From: Amycolatopsis orientalis DSM 40040 = KCTC 9412
GTDB taxonomy: Bacteria > Actinomycetota > Actinomycetes > Mycobacteriales > Pseudonocardiaceae
Length of the DNA: 64,000 nt
Direction of reading: 5' to 3'
Assembly: GCF_000478275.1 (NCBI RefSeq)
Contig: NZ_ASJB01000015.1
Location: forward strand, 456,418-520,417
The notes under the pieces were generated by a model. It searched no databases and had not been told where the DNA came from. It saw only the letters and a program-made list of their open reading frames with translations. Numbering within the stretch: the stretch's first letter is position 1; each line of letters opens with the position of its first letter. Positions 22,871-31,578 of this stretch are shown piece by piece. A program made the translations under genes and the position numbers.

Positions 22871-23140
22871 CTATCGGCGGAGGCCGAGACGCTGGATCAG
22901 CGCACGGTATCGCTCGATGTCCACCTTCATCACGTAGTTCAGCAGCCGGCGGCGGCGGCCGACCAGCAGCAGAAGCCCGCGACGGGAGTGGTGGTCGTGC
23001 TTGTGAGCCTTGAGGTGCTCGGTGAGGCCGACGATGCGCTTGGTCAGCAGCGCGACCTGGGCCTCGGGGGATCCGGTGTCCGAGTCGTGCACGCCGTACT
23101 CGGCAAGGATCGACTTCTTTTCTTCGGTGGACAACGCCAC
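22871..23140 (-). CDS. rpsO: 30S ribosomal protein S15
   Basis: An 89-residue ribosomal protein binding the central domain of 16S rRNA. The sequence is standard ([56 protein letters not shown]), and length equals the family norm. The 128-bp upstream region is GC-rich with several possible stems and could hold an S15-responsive leader, but I cannot match it to a known motif by eye. Confidence 0.99.
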   Translation of the reverse strand: MALSTEEKKSILAEYGVHDSDTGSPEAQVALLTKRIVGLTEHLKAHKHDHHSRRGLLLLVGRRRRLLNYVMKVDIERYRALIQRLGLRR

Positions 23141-23237
23141 TGTGGTGCTCCTAGATACTCTGTGCCGTGCGGCCCGGACGCTGCTTCACGCCGGGTGAGA
23201 CGGTCGCGGCCGCCACGGACTGCAGCCGGACCCAATC

Positions 23238-23258
23238 ATCGAGGTTACCAGCCTCGTG
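23238..23258 (-). terminator. Weak hairpin after thpR
   Basis: CGAGG (23240-23244) and CCTCG (23252-23256) flank a 7-nt loop, and ATCA/TGAT extends the stem past a single bulged base. It lies about 10 bp beyond the thpR stop. Possible terminator of the ribF-HTH-thpR genes before rpsO. Confidence 0.4.
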
Positions 23259-23268
23259 ATCAGCGGCT

Positions 23269-23778
23269 TCAGGCGCGGGCGCGCTTCAGCTCGTACGACC
23301 GGATCACCCGGTAGCTCGACGCGCCCTGCTCACGGTCACTGCGGATCAGAACGGCTTCGGTGGCCGTCCAGGTTCTGCTGGTGAACCCGGCCAGCCGCTC
23401 CTCCCACGCGCTCGCGGCCCTCGGCCGGTCGCGGGGGAAGCGGGCCAGTGTCAGGTGGGCCGTGTACGGCCTGCCCTCGTCCTCCGCGCCCGCCTTGACG
23501 GCCAGCTCGTGGAGCCCGGTTCCGGTGACACTCAACCACAGCACCCCGGGGAATGTCGCGGCCTTTTCCAGCCGGACGTCGACCGCGGCCGCCACCGCCA
23601 GCCGTCCGGCGAGCCATTCGCCCCGTTCCCCGGGGTCGGCCTCACCGTAGAAACCGAGGGTTACATGCCAGTGTTCCCGCCGCGACCAGCGGAAATCGCC
23701 TTCTTCGGGTGCGCCCAGCGCCGTCGCGACCTCGTCGAGGACGTCGTCCGGCGGGATCAGGGCGCTGAAGAGGTTCAT
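23269..23778 (-). CDS. thpR: RNA 2',3'-cyclic phosphodiesterase (2H family)
   Basis: A 169-residue 2H phosphoesterase that opens 2',3'-cyclic phosphates on RNA ends. Two H-x-T-x motifs are present: HVTL near residue 38 and HLTL near residue 125, the expected spacing. The ATG at 23778 shares a base with the upstream HTH gene stop (TGATG), so both are coupled. Annotated in relatives as 2'-5' RNA ligase family; ligase activity in vivo is doubtful for the family. Confidence 0.9.
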   Translation of the reverse strand: MNLFSALIPPDDVLDEVATALGAPEEGDFRWSRREHWHVTLGFYGEADPGERGEWLAGRLAVAAAVDVRLEKAATFPGVLWLSVTGTGLHELAVKAGAEDEGRPYTAHLTLARFPRDRPRAASAWEERLAGFTSRTWTATEAVLIRSDREQGASSYRVIRSYELKRARA

Positions 23779-24257
23779 CAGGAGTTCTTGGCCGCCCGGC
23801 GCAGCAGGTCCGCCAGGGCGGGGAAATCGTCGTCGAGCAGCTTCGCGGCTTCGGTGAGGTCTTCGTCTTCGCCGATGTCCCGCAGCGCCACGAGCACGCC
23901 CTGGTCGTCGGCGACGGCGCCGACCGGGATGCTGTCGCGGCCCACCGTCGGCCGCGAGTCGCGGACGTCTTCGAGCGCCTCCTGCATGGCCTTGCGGTCC
24001 CCCGCGGCGACCGCCGGGACCAGCACCTTGCGCTCCAGCATGATCATCTTCGCGAGTACGACCGGGTTGCCGATCTTCGCGCGCCGCCCGCTCATCACCT
24101 GGCTGAGCATGGGCGCGCTGATGCCGAGCACCTCGGCGAGGAAGGCCTGGGAGATGTCGAACGCGACGACCAGTCTCCGGACCCGATCGCCGAGCGGCTC
24201 TCCGTACCACTCCCTCTGCAGCGCGATGTTCCGCTGGACGATCTTGTGGTCCTCCAC
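23778..24257 (-). CDS. Helix-turn-helix (XRE-like) regulator
   Basis: A 159-residue protein. Residues about 17-75 hold a helix-turn-helix (RVRRLVVAFDISQAFLAEVLGISAPMLSQVMSGRRAKIGNP); the C-terminal half is acidic and helical. GTG 24257 is preferred because AAGGGGAG lies 9 nt upstream; in-frame codons further upstream lack support. The target is unknown. Located between ribF and thpR and coupled to the latter. Confidence 0.83.
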   Translation of the reverse strand: MEDHKIVQRNIALQREWYGEPLGDRVRRLVVAFDISQAFLAEVLGISAPMLSQVMSGRRAKIGNPVVLAKMIMLERKVLVPAVAAGDRKAMQEALEDVRDSRPTVGRDSIPVGAVADDQGVLVALRDIGEDEDLTEAAKLLDDDFPALADLLRRAAKNS

Positions 24258-24374
24258 CTGGCCCGCTCCCCTTAACCCCATCGAACGCCACGCGCGGTCT
24301 GTGACATCTTGCCACCCGGACGCACCGTGACGGGCGTGTTCGTACATTCTCACCCGGCCCGGGCCGGGTCCCGT

Positions 24375-25337
24375 TCAGTCCTGCTCGCCCAGCAGTTCCC
24401 TGGTCCGGCGGACGTCGTCGTCGATCTGCTTCACCAGACCCTCCGACGTCGGGAACCGGACCTGATCCCGCAGCTTGGCGACGAAATCGAGCGCGACGTG
24501 CTGCCCGTAGAAGTCCTCGTCGATGTCGAGGACGAAGGCCTCGACCGTGCGTTCCCGCCCGGAGAACGTCGGATTGGTCCCGACCGACACGGCGGCGCGC
24601 AACCTGCGGCCAGGATCCGACGAACGGGTGAACCAGGCGCCGTAGACCCCGTCGGCGGGCACCGCGGCGAACCGCGGCGTCGACAGGTTCGCCGTCGGAT
24701 AGCCGAGATCGTGGCCCCGGCCGTCACCCCGGACGACGATGCCCTCCAGCCGATGCGGCCTGCCGAGCGCCTCGGCCGCCGCGACGACGTCGCCGGCGTC
24801 GATGCACGAGCGGACGTAGGTCGAGGAGAAGGTGATCTCGTTCTCCGTCTGCTGCCGCGCGAGCAGTCCCTGCAGTTCCGCGCCGTACGCGACGAAGCCG
24901 AACCGCTTCCCCAGTGTGCGCAGGAGGTTGACGTCACCGGCGGCCTTGGCGCCGAAGGTGAAGTTCTCCCCCACGATCACCGCGGCCGCGTGCAGCTTGT
25001 CCACCAGGACCTCGTGCACGAACTCGTGCGCCGTCAGCCGCGAGAGTTCCAGCGTGAACGGCAGCACGCAGAAGACGTCCACGCCCAGGCCCTCGACCAG
25101 TTCCGCCTTGCGGCGCAACGTGGACAGCTGCGCGGGATGACTCCCGGGCCGGATCACCTCCGACGGATGCGGGTCGAAGGTCAGCACCACACTCGGCACG
25201 CCGCGTTCGGCGGCGGCGCGGACCGTCCTCGAGATCAGCTCCTGATGTCCGCGGTGCACGCCGTCGAAGACGCCGATCGTCACCACGCACCGTCCCCAGC
25301 TCCCGGGGAGGTCACCCAAACCACGCCAACGCTGCAC
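24375..25337 (-). CDS. ribF: Bifunctional riboflavin kinase/FAD synthetase
   Basis: A 320-residue enzyme making FMN and then FAD. The N-terminal FAD-synthetase domain has the nucleotidyltransferase motif G-V-F-D-G-V-H-R-G-H at residues 22-31 and TFDPHP further on; the C-terminal riboflavin-kinase beta-barrel contains GYPTANLS and TVEAFVLDIDEDFYG. The GTG start has a GGAG-type site upstream. The truB-ribF-rpsO order is conserved in actinobacteria. The product supplies FAD to enzymes such as ThyX. Confidence 0.97.
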   Translation of the reverse strand: MQRWRGLGDLPGSWGRCVVTIGVFDGVHRGHQELISRTVRAAAERGVPSVVLTFDPHPSEVIRPGSHPAQLSTLRRKAELVEGLGVDVFCVLPFTLELSRLTAHEFVHEVLVDKLHAAAVIVGENFTFGAKAAGDVNLLRTLGKRFGFVAYGAELQGLLARQQTENEITFSSTYVRSCIDAGDVVAAAEALGRPHRLEGIVVRGDGRGHDLGYPTANLSTPRFAAVPADGVYGAWFTRSSDPGRRLRAAVSVGTNPTFSGRERTVEAFVLDIDEDFYGQHVALDFVAKLRDQVRFPTSEGLVKQIDDDVRRTRELLGEQD

Positions 25338-25375
25338 TTGTGCCCCGTCTCCTCCAGGCCTGCTTCGTGCACCAC

Positions 25376-25433
25376 CCTAGGCCGTGCCCTGCGCGGCACG
25401 CTCCCGGGCCGACCACACAGGACACGACCTAGG
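25376..25433. repeat. Family H inverted repeat between truB and ribF
   Basis: CCTAGGCCGTG at 25376-25386 and CACGACCTAGG at 25423-25433 (one mismatch), separated by 36 bp with an internal GTGCC/GGCAC stem. The truB stop (25429-25431) lies within the right arm. A half element reading AGGACACGGCCTAGG is at 49-63. Confidence 0.6.
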
Positions 25434-26352
25434 CGGGCAGCAACACGACCACCGAGCGGGCCAGTTCGCCTTCGTCCGCGGCGAGCGCGAGCACCCGGCC
25501 GTCCGGTCCGAACATGCCGTACGTGCCCTCGATCCCGGCCGCGGGCACCCTCTGTCCATATCGGACCGCCTGGGCCGCGCGGGCGTCCAGGTCGCGGCGC
25601 GGGAACGCGGCGGCGACGGCGGCGTCGAGGTCCAGCGACAGCTCCGGTTCGGCCTCGAGCTGGTCGAGGGTGCGCGCCTTGGCGAGGGTGAACGGCCCGA
25701 CCGTGGTGCGCCGCAGCGCGAGCAGATGCCCGCCGACCCCCAGTCCGGCACCGAGATCGCGGGCCAGCGCCCGCACGTAGGTCCCGGACGAACACTCGAC
25801 GATGGCGTCGAGTTCGATCCGGCCGGCCTCGCGGCGGGTGGCGAGCAGATCGAACCGGTGCACGGTGACCGGACGCGGCGGGATGACCACCTCTTCGCCG
25901 GCGCGGACCCGGGCGTACGCGCGCTTCCCGTCGATCTTGACCGCGCTGACCGCGCTCGGCACCTGCTGGATGTCGCCGGTCAGGGCGGCGATCCCGGCGG
26001 CGATCGCGTCGTCGCTGATCTTCTCGACGGTTTCGGGGGCGGCTTCGGCGATCGGCTCGCCCTCGGCGTCGTCGGTCGTGGTGGACAGTCCCAGCGAGAG
26101 GGTCGCGAGATAGGTCTTGCGGTCCAGCGCCAGATGGCCGAGGAGTTTGGTCGCGCGTTCGATGCCGAGCACCAGGACGCCGGTGGCCATCGGATCCAGG
26201 GTGCCGGCGTGCCCGACTTTGCGGGTGCCCATGAAGCGACGCGCCCTGGAGACGACGTCGTGGGAGGTCATCCCGGAAGGCTTGTCGACGATGACGAGAC
26301 CGGGCGGCGGAGCGGGACGTTTCTTGGCTTGAGCCTGATTGGGGCGCGACAC
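25429..26352 (-). CDS. truB: tRNA pseudouridine(55) synthase
   Basis: Forms pseudouridine 55 in the T-loop of tRNAs. A 307-residue TruB-family protein: LVIVDKPSGMTSHDVV at the N-terminus, catalytic-loop motif G-H-A-G-T-L-D-P-M-A-T-G-V near residues 48-60, then RKTYLATLSLG, and a C-terminal PUA-like domain. The GTG start has no ribosome site, but TAGGGT at 26360-26365 is 7 nt upstream, suggesting a leaderless mRNA. Confidence 0.97.
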   Translation of the reverse strand: MSRPNQAQAKKRPAPPPGLVIVDKPSGMTSHDVVSRARRFMGTRKVGHAGTLDPMATGVLVLGIERATKLLGHLALDRKTYLATLSLGLSTTTDDAEGEPIAEAAPETVEKISDDAIAAGIAALTGDIQQVPSAVSAVKIDGKRAYARVRAGEEVVIPPRPVTVHRFDLLATRREAGRIELDAIVECSSGTYVRALARDLGAGLGVGGHLLALRRTTVGPFTLAKARTLDQLEAEPELSLDLDAAVAAAFPRRDLDARAAQAVRYGQRVPAAGIEGTYGMFGPDGRVLALAADEGELARSVVVLLPA

Positions 26353-26381
26353 GGGGCGAACCCTATCTTTCGGGCCTCCGC

Positions 26382-27692
26382 CTAGGACGAGACGGGCAGC
26401 GGCGCCTCGGCGTCCCAGCGGCGGCGCCGGATCTGCACCGGGATCTCCTCACCGCGGGCCTCGGCTTCGAACAGCACGGCGCGGGTGCGGCGCCACCACA
26501 CGAGCATCCGGAAGGTGCCGAACGCGAGCACCGCCATGACCGACAGCAGCGCCCAGCGGAACGCGCCGCCCGTCCATTCCAGCAGCACCCCGACGGCGAG
26601 CGCCGAGATCGTCGTCGCCACGAAGCCGCCGACGTTCACGACACCGGTGGCGGTGCCGACCCGGGCGAGCGGGTTGTAGTCCCGCGCGAGCGCGAAACCG
26701 ATCATCGACACGGGGCCGCCGAGGGAAAGGAACGCGAACGCGGGGACCAGGACCGCGACCGGGATCGTCCCGCTCCAGCCGAGCAGGACCGCCCACAGCA
26801 CCGCGGCGGCGCCGATGTACCCGCCGACGAGCGGCATCCGCAGCGACGGGCGCCGTCCGATCAGGCCGCCGACGACGGGACCGCCGATCATCGAACCGAA
26901 CACGAAGACGATCAGCAGCGAACTCGCGGTGGCCTTCGCATAACCCTGTCCCTGCACCAGGAACGGGACACCCCACAGCATGGTCAGCACGTTGGGCGCG
27001 AACATCGTGCTGAAGTGGACCCAGAATCCGAGCCGGGTCCCCGGGGTGCGCCAGGCGTCGGCGACCTGGCGGCCCAGCGCCTTCGGCCGCACCTTTTCGC
27101 GCACGGGCTCCGGGGCGCCGCGCGGGATGTCCTCGACGCGGAGGGCGACGACGGCGGTGTACAGCGCGGTCACCAGGCCGACGGCGAGGAAGGTCGGGGT
27201 CCAGCCGGGGCCGTCGAGCAGCAGGCCGAGCGGGAGGGTCGCGCCGAGGTTGCCGACGTAGCCGATGGCCCCGGTCAGCGCGGCGATCAGGGCGTACTGG
27301 CGGCCGGGGAAGTGCGCGGCGATCAACCGCAGGATGCTCACGAAGGTCAGCGCGTCGCCGAAGCCGACGACGGCGCGGGCGAGCAGCCCCAGCGGGTAGG
27401 AATCGGCGATCGCGAGCAGGATCTGGCCGAGCCCCAGGAACAACACCGCGCCGGTGAGCACGCGGCGCGGGCCGTAGCGGTCGACGAGGACGCCGGTGGG
27501 GATCTGCATGGAGGCGTAGACGCCGACCTGCAGGACGGTGAAGGTGCCGAGCGCGGCCGCGCCGACGCCGAAGCGGTCGGCGGCCTGCAGCCCGGCGACG
27601 CCGAACGACGTGCGGTGGAAGACGGCGAGCAGGTAGACGGTGACGGCGGCGAACCAGATGAACCAGGACCGGCGGGTGGCTCGGCCTGTCAC
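26382..27692 (-). CDS. MFS transporter
   Basis: A 436-residue major facilitator with 12 predicted helices. The loop 2-3 signature appears as GVLVDRYGPRRVL (about residues 60-72) and its second-half counterpart as GLIGRRPSLR. The N-terminus (SWFIWFAAVTVYLLAVFHRTSFGVAGL) is typical of actinobacterial exporters close to the NarK/ACS type. GTG 27692 is chosen because CGAGGAGGAAC precedes it closely. Substrate unknown. It separates truB from the MATE gene and is an insertion relative to mycobacteria. Confidence 0.88.
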   Translation of the reverse strand: MTGRATRRSWFIWFAAVTVYLLAVFHRTSFGVAGLQAADRFGVGAAALGTFTVLQVGVYASMQIPTGVLVDRYGPRRVLTGAVLFLGLGQILLAIADSYPLGLLARAVVGFGDALTFVSILRLIAAHFPGRQYALIAALTGAIGYVGNLGATLPLGLLLDGPGWTPTFLAVGLVTALYTAVVALRVEDIPRGAPEPVREKVRPKALGRQVADAWRTPGTRLGFWVHFSTMFAPNVLTMLWGVPFLVQGQGYAKATASSLLIVFVFGSMIGGPVVGGLIGRRPSLRMPLVGGYIGAAAVLWAVLLGWSGTIPVAVLVPAFAFLSLGGPVSMIGFALARDYNPLARVGTATGVVNVGGFVATTISALAVGVLLEWTGGAFRWALLSVMAVLAFGTFRMLVWWRRTRAVLFEAEARGEEIPVQIRRRRWDAEAPLPVSS

Positions 27693-27836
27693 GGTGTTCC
27701 TCCTCGGGACGGTTTTCGGGCGAGAACAGGCGCCCGCACTGCCGCCCCAGTAGTTGTATCGCCTAAGCAACGGCGAAACATACCCGTTACCCGGGTAACT
27801 TTCGCCACACGTCGCGCCACGTCGCCCGCCACCGTC

Positions 27837-27900
27837 CGCATTTCGTCCTCTGGATGCGGTAGTTGCACGCGCAAGTACCGCATCCAGAGGACGAAATGCG
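27837..27900. repeat. Family G repeat locus 2 (inverted pair)
   Basis: Two inverted units with perfect 25-bp arms (containing GCATTTCGTCCTCTGGATGC) and a 14-nt loop. It ends 7 bp from the MATE gene stop and could terminate that gene. The rest of the 27693-27907 gap shows no gene. Confidence 0.88.
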
Positions 27901-27907
27901 CGGGGGG

Positions 27908-29233
27908 TCAGGCCACGCGGACGGCGCCCTCGACGGCCCAGCGGCCCGAGCGCCACCGCACCAGCAACGTCGCCAGCCGCAGCAGCATGAACAACGACAG
28001 CCCGGTCCAGATCCCGGCCAGCCCCCAGCCGAACGCGAGCGAAAGCCAGATCAGCGGGAGGAACCCGGCCGCCGCGCTGAGCAGGGTCGCGTTGCGCAGG
28101 AACGCGGCGTCGCCCGCGCCGAGCAGGACGCCGTCCAGCGCGAACACCACCCCGGCTATCGGTTGCAACGCGACGAAGAACCACCACGCGTGCGGGATCT
28201 CGCCGAGCACGCCGACGTCCGAAGTGAACACCTGCGGCAGCACTCCGGCCAGCGATGCGAACACGACCCCGAGGAAGCAGCCGAAGACCAGGCCGTAGGC
28301 GGTGATCTGGCTCGACACCCCTCGCGCCCGTTTGCTCGCACCGGCGCCCAGCGCCGCTCCCACCAGCGATTGCGCGGCGATCGCCAGCGAGTCCAGCACG
28401 AGCGCGAGGAACGTCCACAGCTGCAGGACGACCTGATGGGCGCCCACGGCCTCGGTGGACGTCCTCGCGGCGACGGCGGCGGCGGAGACGAAGCACGCCT
28501 GGAAGGCGAGGCTGCGCAGGACCAGATCCCGGCCGAGGCCGAGCTGGGCGCGCATCACCTTCGGCTCCGGCCGCAGCGGGACCCGCTCCCGCACCAGTGC
28601 CACGATGAACAGCGACGCCGAGATCACCTGCGCGACGACGTTCGCGATGGCCGAGCCTTCCAGTCCCCAGTCCGCGCCGTACACCAGCACCGGGCACAGC
28701 ACGGCGGAGATCCCGTTGCCCGCCAGGACATAGCGCAGCGGTTTCGCGGAATCCTGCACGCCGCGCATCCAGCCGTTGCCCGCCATCGTGATCAGGATGA
28801 ACGGCGTCCCGAACAACGCGATCCGCAGCCAGGAGACGGCGGCGTCGGTGATCGCCGCGTCCCCGGAGAGCACCCGCGCGATGGGCGCGGCCAGCAGCTG
28901 CCCAGCGACGATCACGACCAGCCCGACGATCACCGCCAGCCACGTCGCCTGGACACCTTCGCGGACGGCGTCGCCACGGCGTCCTGCGCCGTGCAGCCGC
29001 GCGGTACGCGACGTCGTGCCGTAGGAGAGGAACGTCAGCTGGCTCGACACCTGCGACAGCACCACACCGCCGACGGCGAGCCCGGCCAGCGGCAACGCGC
29101 CGAGGTGGCCGACGACGGCCGTGTCCACCAGGACGTACAGCGGTTCGGCGGCGAGGACGCCGAGCGCGGGGACGGCGAGGCCGAGCACGCGTTTCGGTGG
29201 GACGCGCTCGTCGGGTTCGGTGGCTTCAGGCAC
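27908..29233 (-). CDS. MATE-family efflux transporter (DinF-like)
   Basis: A 441-residue membrane protein with 12 helices in two six-helix halves, typical of MATE/DinF: VLGLAVPALGVLAAEPLYVLVDTAVVGHLGALPLAGLAVGGVVL at the start and VVLQLWTFLALVLDSLAIAAQSLVGAALG in the middle. It exports drugs or metabolites against Na+ or H+. It occupies the position of dinF beside the DHH phosphoesterase as in mycobacteria, though a SecY-like gene is interposed. Two GTG codons are tandem; the second is used because TAGTCT (29240-29245) lies 6 nt before it. Confidence 0.92.
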   Translation of the reverse strand: MPEATEPDERVPPKRVLGLAVPALGVLAAEPLYVLVDTAVVGHLGALPLAGLAVGGVVLSQVSSQLTFLSYGTTSRTARLHGAGRRGDAVREGVQATWLAVIVGLVVIVAGQLLAAPIARVLSGDAAITDAAVSWLRIALFGTPFILITMAGNGWMRGVQDSAKPLRYVLAGNGISAVLCPVLVYGADWGLEGSAIANVVAQVISASLFIVALVRERVPLRPEPKVMRAQLGLGRDLVLRSLAFQACFVSAAAVAARTSTEAVGAHQVVLQLWTFLALVLDSLAIAAQSLVGAALGAGASKRARGVSSQITAYGLVFGCFLGVVFASLAGVLPQVFTSDVGVLGEIPHAWWFFVALQPIAGVVFALDGVLLGAGDAAFLRNATLLSAAAGFLPLIWLSLAFGWGLAGIWTGLSLFMLLRLATLLVRWRSGRWAVEGAVRVA

Positions 29234-29291
29234 CACCGCAGACTAATGGTCTGGTACGACAGTCCCAGTCGCCGGGAACCCGGCCGTGCGC

Positions 29292-30500
29292 TCAGCGGAG
29301 GAACGGCTCGTAACGCCGTTGCAGGCGCAGGGCTTGGATCTGCCGCGTGGTGTCGAGCGAGACACTGACGAGGAAGACGAGGACCAGCTGCAGGGTCACA
29401 CCGGCGAGGGGTACCCTCGGGCCGATGTCCAGCAGGGCCAGACCGGTGACCGGGATCAGCGCGACCACTCCCGAGCAGAGCGCTCCGAAGGCGATGATCC
29501 GGCGGTTCACGTAGTCGAGGTATTCCGCGGTCGGGGTACCCGGCCGGATCCCGGGGACGAAGCCGCCCACCCGCACCAGCTCGGCCGCCACCTTGTCCAT
29601 GTCCTGCGTCACGGCCGCCCTGATGAAGGCGAAGAGGCAGACGAGGACGAAGTAGACCGCGATCCGCCCGGGATTCCCCTCGTCGCGCAGCCACTCCAGC
29701 CAGGACACGCCGGGCCAGAGCACGGGCACGGACAGCAGGACCGCGGCGAGGACGGCGGGGCTGTTCGACTGAGGGAACCGAAGCGGGATGTAGGTGGACG
29801 TCCCACCGTAGGCGCGCATGCCGATCATCCGCTTGGCGTACTGCACCGGGACGCGACGCTGTCCCTGCGCGAGGACGATCGTGATCACCGTGATCGAAAG
29901 TGTCACCACGGCCATGACCGCGATGGCGGCCCATCCCGTCTTTTCGTACAGGCGAAGGAACTCCGGCGGCAGCACCGTCAGGATCTGAGCGAGCAGCAGG
30001 ATCCGGACGCCGTCGCCGAAGCCGCGGTCGGTGATCACCTCGGTCAGCCGCGTGACCACCGCCGCGCCCGCCGTCAGGCACGCCACGGCGACGGCCGCGC
30101 GGCCGTCGAGGAGTCCTTGGCCGCGGAATCCGAGTACGGCGACGGCACCCAGCAGTCCTAGTAGGAGGGTGAGCCGCCGCCGGTACCGCGTCAGCACCCG
30201 CGCACCGGCCTCCCCTTCGGCGCGGAGCGCCGCCAGCCTGGGGATCAGGACGATCAGCCCTCGCAGGAGGGGCGGGGCGGCCAGGCAGGGAAGGACACCG
30301 AAGGCGAACACCGGGAGCGTGGACAGGCCGCCGCCGGTGAGGAGGTCGAGGATCCAGCGCAGCGGATGATCGCCTTCCGGCGCGCGGACGGTCACGTGGG
30401 GAGTGGGCAGGCTCTGGCCCAGCCGGAACACCACGACCACGCCCAGCGTGACCAGGATCCGGCGGTGAAGGGAGGCGTGGTCGTTCATCGTGAGGTTCAC
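29292..30500 (-). CDS. SecY-family protein (second SecY, divergent)
   Basis: A 402-residue polytopic protein clearly related to SecY, the translocon channel. Matches include QGQRRVPVQYAKRM (212-225, cytosolic loop), LTEVITDRGFGDGVRIL (152-168), GGFVPGIRPG (312-321) and the C-terminal TRQIQALRLQRRYEPFL (385-401). It is shorter than housekeeping SecY (about 430-440 aa), and the plug/TM2 stretch is altered: FGVLPCLAAPPLL (67-79) instead of the usual G-I-x-P-Y-I-T-A-S-I-I-x-Q-L-L. No SecA, SecE or accessory-Sec genes are nearby. It lies between the DHH and MATE genes. Role unknown; it could form an alternative channel or modulate Sec. Confidence 0.86.
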   Translation of the reverse strand: MNLTMNDHASLHRRILVTLGVVVVFRLGQSLPTPHVTVRAPEGDHPLRWILDLLTGGGLSTLPVFAFGVLPCLAAPPLLRGLIVLIPRLAALRAEGEAGARVLTRYRRRLTLLLGLLGAVAVLGFRGQGLLDGRAAVAVACLTAGAAVVTRLTEVITDRGFGDGVRILLLAQILTVLPPEFLRLYEKTGWAAIAVMAVVTLSITVITIVLAQGQRRVPVQYAKRMIGMRAYGGTSTYIPLRFPQSNSPAVLAAVLLSVPVLWPGVSWLEWLRDEGNPGRIAVYFVLVCLFAFIRAAVTQDMDKVAAELVRVGGFVPGIRPGTPTAEYLDYVNRRIIAFGALCSGVVALIPVTGLALLDIGPRVPLAGVTLQLVLVFLVSVSLDTTRQIQALRLQRRYEPFLR

Positions 30501-30539
30501 GCTAGGGACGGCGCATGAAAATCCGATGACGCGCGTCCC

Positions 30540-31553
30540 TTACAACAGCGGCGCCCTCGACAGTGCCGCCCTCAGCCGGTCGAGGACCTCGCCCGCCGTC
30601 CCCTCGGCGGTGCATCCGGCCGCTTGGCGATGTCCGCCGCCGCCGAGTTCCCCCGCCGCAGCCGAGACGTCGACACCGCCCGTGGACCGGAGCGAGACTT
30701 GCCACCGCTGTCGCGGCCCGGTCGGTTCGGCTTCCTTGAGCACCACGGCGACCCCGGCCTCCCGGGTGGACCGGACGACGTCGATGACCGCTTCGACCTC
30801 TTCGCCGCGCACGGTCCGCGCGGCGTCGAGCGTCACGACCGCGTAGGCGAGCCCGAAGCCGCGTGCCTCCTCCGGTTCGAGCCGGGCACCCGCGAGGACG
30901 TCCGAGAGCATCGGCAACCAGGCGAACGGGTGATCGTCGACGATCTCACGGACCACCTTGTCCGGGTCGACGCCCGCTTCGAGCAGCTTCGCCGCCATCA
31001 GGTGGGTGGACGGCCGGGCCCGGCGGAACCCGCTCGTGTCGGTGACCAGCCCCGCGTAGAGGCAGCGCGCGATCGGCTCGTCGATTTCGGTACCGAGTTC
31101 GGCCAGCAGCGCGAAAACGAGGACGGCGGTGGCTTCGGCGGTGTCGTCGACGACGTGTTTCGTGCCGTAGAAGACGTTGGACGCGTGGTGGTCGATCACC
31201 AGGACGTCGCCACCGGCCGCGCGGACCGCGTCCACCCGCGGCGCGAGTTTCCCGAGCCTGCCCGGCGTGGGCGTGTCGAGCGCGACCAGGAGCTGTTCAC
31301 TCTCCGGAAGTTCGCTCGCGGGGACATACAGTCCGCCGACGTCGAGGCTTCGCAGGGTCTCGGGCATTTCCTCGGGCTCGCCGACGGAGACGCGGACCTT
31401 GACCCCTCCCCTCAGCTGGAGGGCCCGGCCGAGCGCGAGCGCGCTACCGAGCGCGTCGGCGTCCGGACGTACATGGCCGAGCAGTGTCACGTCGTTCGCG
31501 CGCGCCAGCAGGGCGGCGGCGTCCTTGAGGTCCTGCGCCAAAGTCGTCGTCAC
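30540..31553 (-). CDS. DHH/DHHA1 phosphoesterase (NrnA-type)
   Basis: A 337-residue cytosolic enzyme that probably degrades nanoRNA or cyclic dinucleotides and pAp, as NrnA and the mycobacterial homologue next to rbfA do. Metal-binding motifs: GHVRPDADALGSALAL (24-39), DTPT near 94, the D-H-H-A motif in VIDHHASNVFYG (about 120-131), and the DHHA1 glycine-rich end GELGGGGHRQAAG near 305-318. The gene position downstream of infB-rbfA is ancestral, but an opposite-strand methyltransferase and an esterase gene now intervene. Confidence 0.92.
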   Translation of the reverse strand: MTTTLAQDLKDAAALLARANDVTLLGHVRPDADALGSALALGRALQLRGGVKVRVSVGEPEEMPETLRSLDVGGLYVPASELPESEQLLVALDTPTPGRLGKLAPRVDAVRAAGGDVLVIDHHASNVFYGTKHVVDDTAEATAVLVFALLAELGTEIDEPIARCLYAGLVTDTSGFRRARPSTHLMAAKLLEAGVDPDKVVREIVDDHPFAWLPMLSDVLAGARLEPEEARGFGLAYAVVTLDAARTVRGEEVEAVIDVVRSTREAGVAVVLKEAEPTGPRQRWQVSLRSTGGVDVSAAAGELGGGGHRQAAGCTAEGTAGEVLDRLRAALSRAPLL

Positions 31554-31578
31554 AATGAGTCAAGCTACGCTCTACCGG

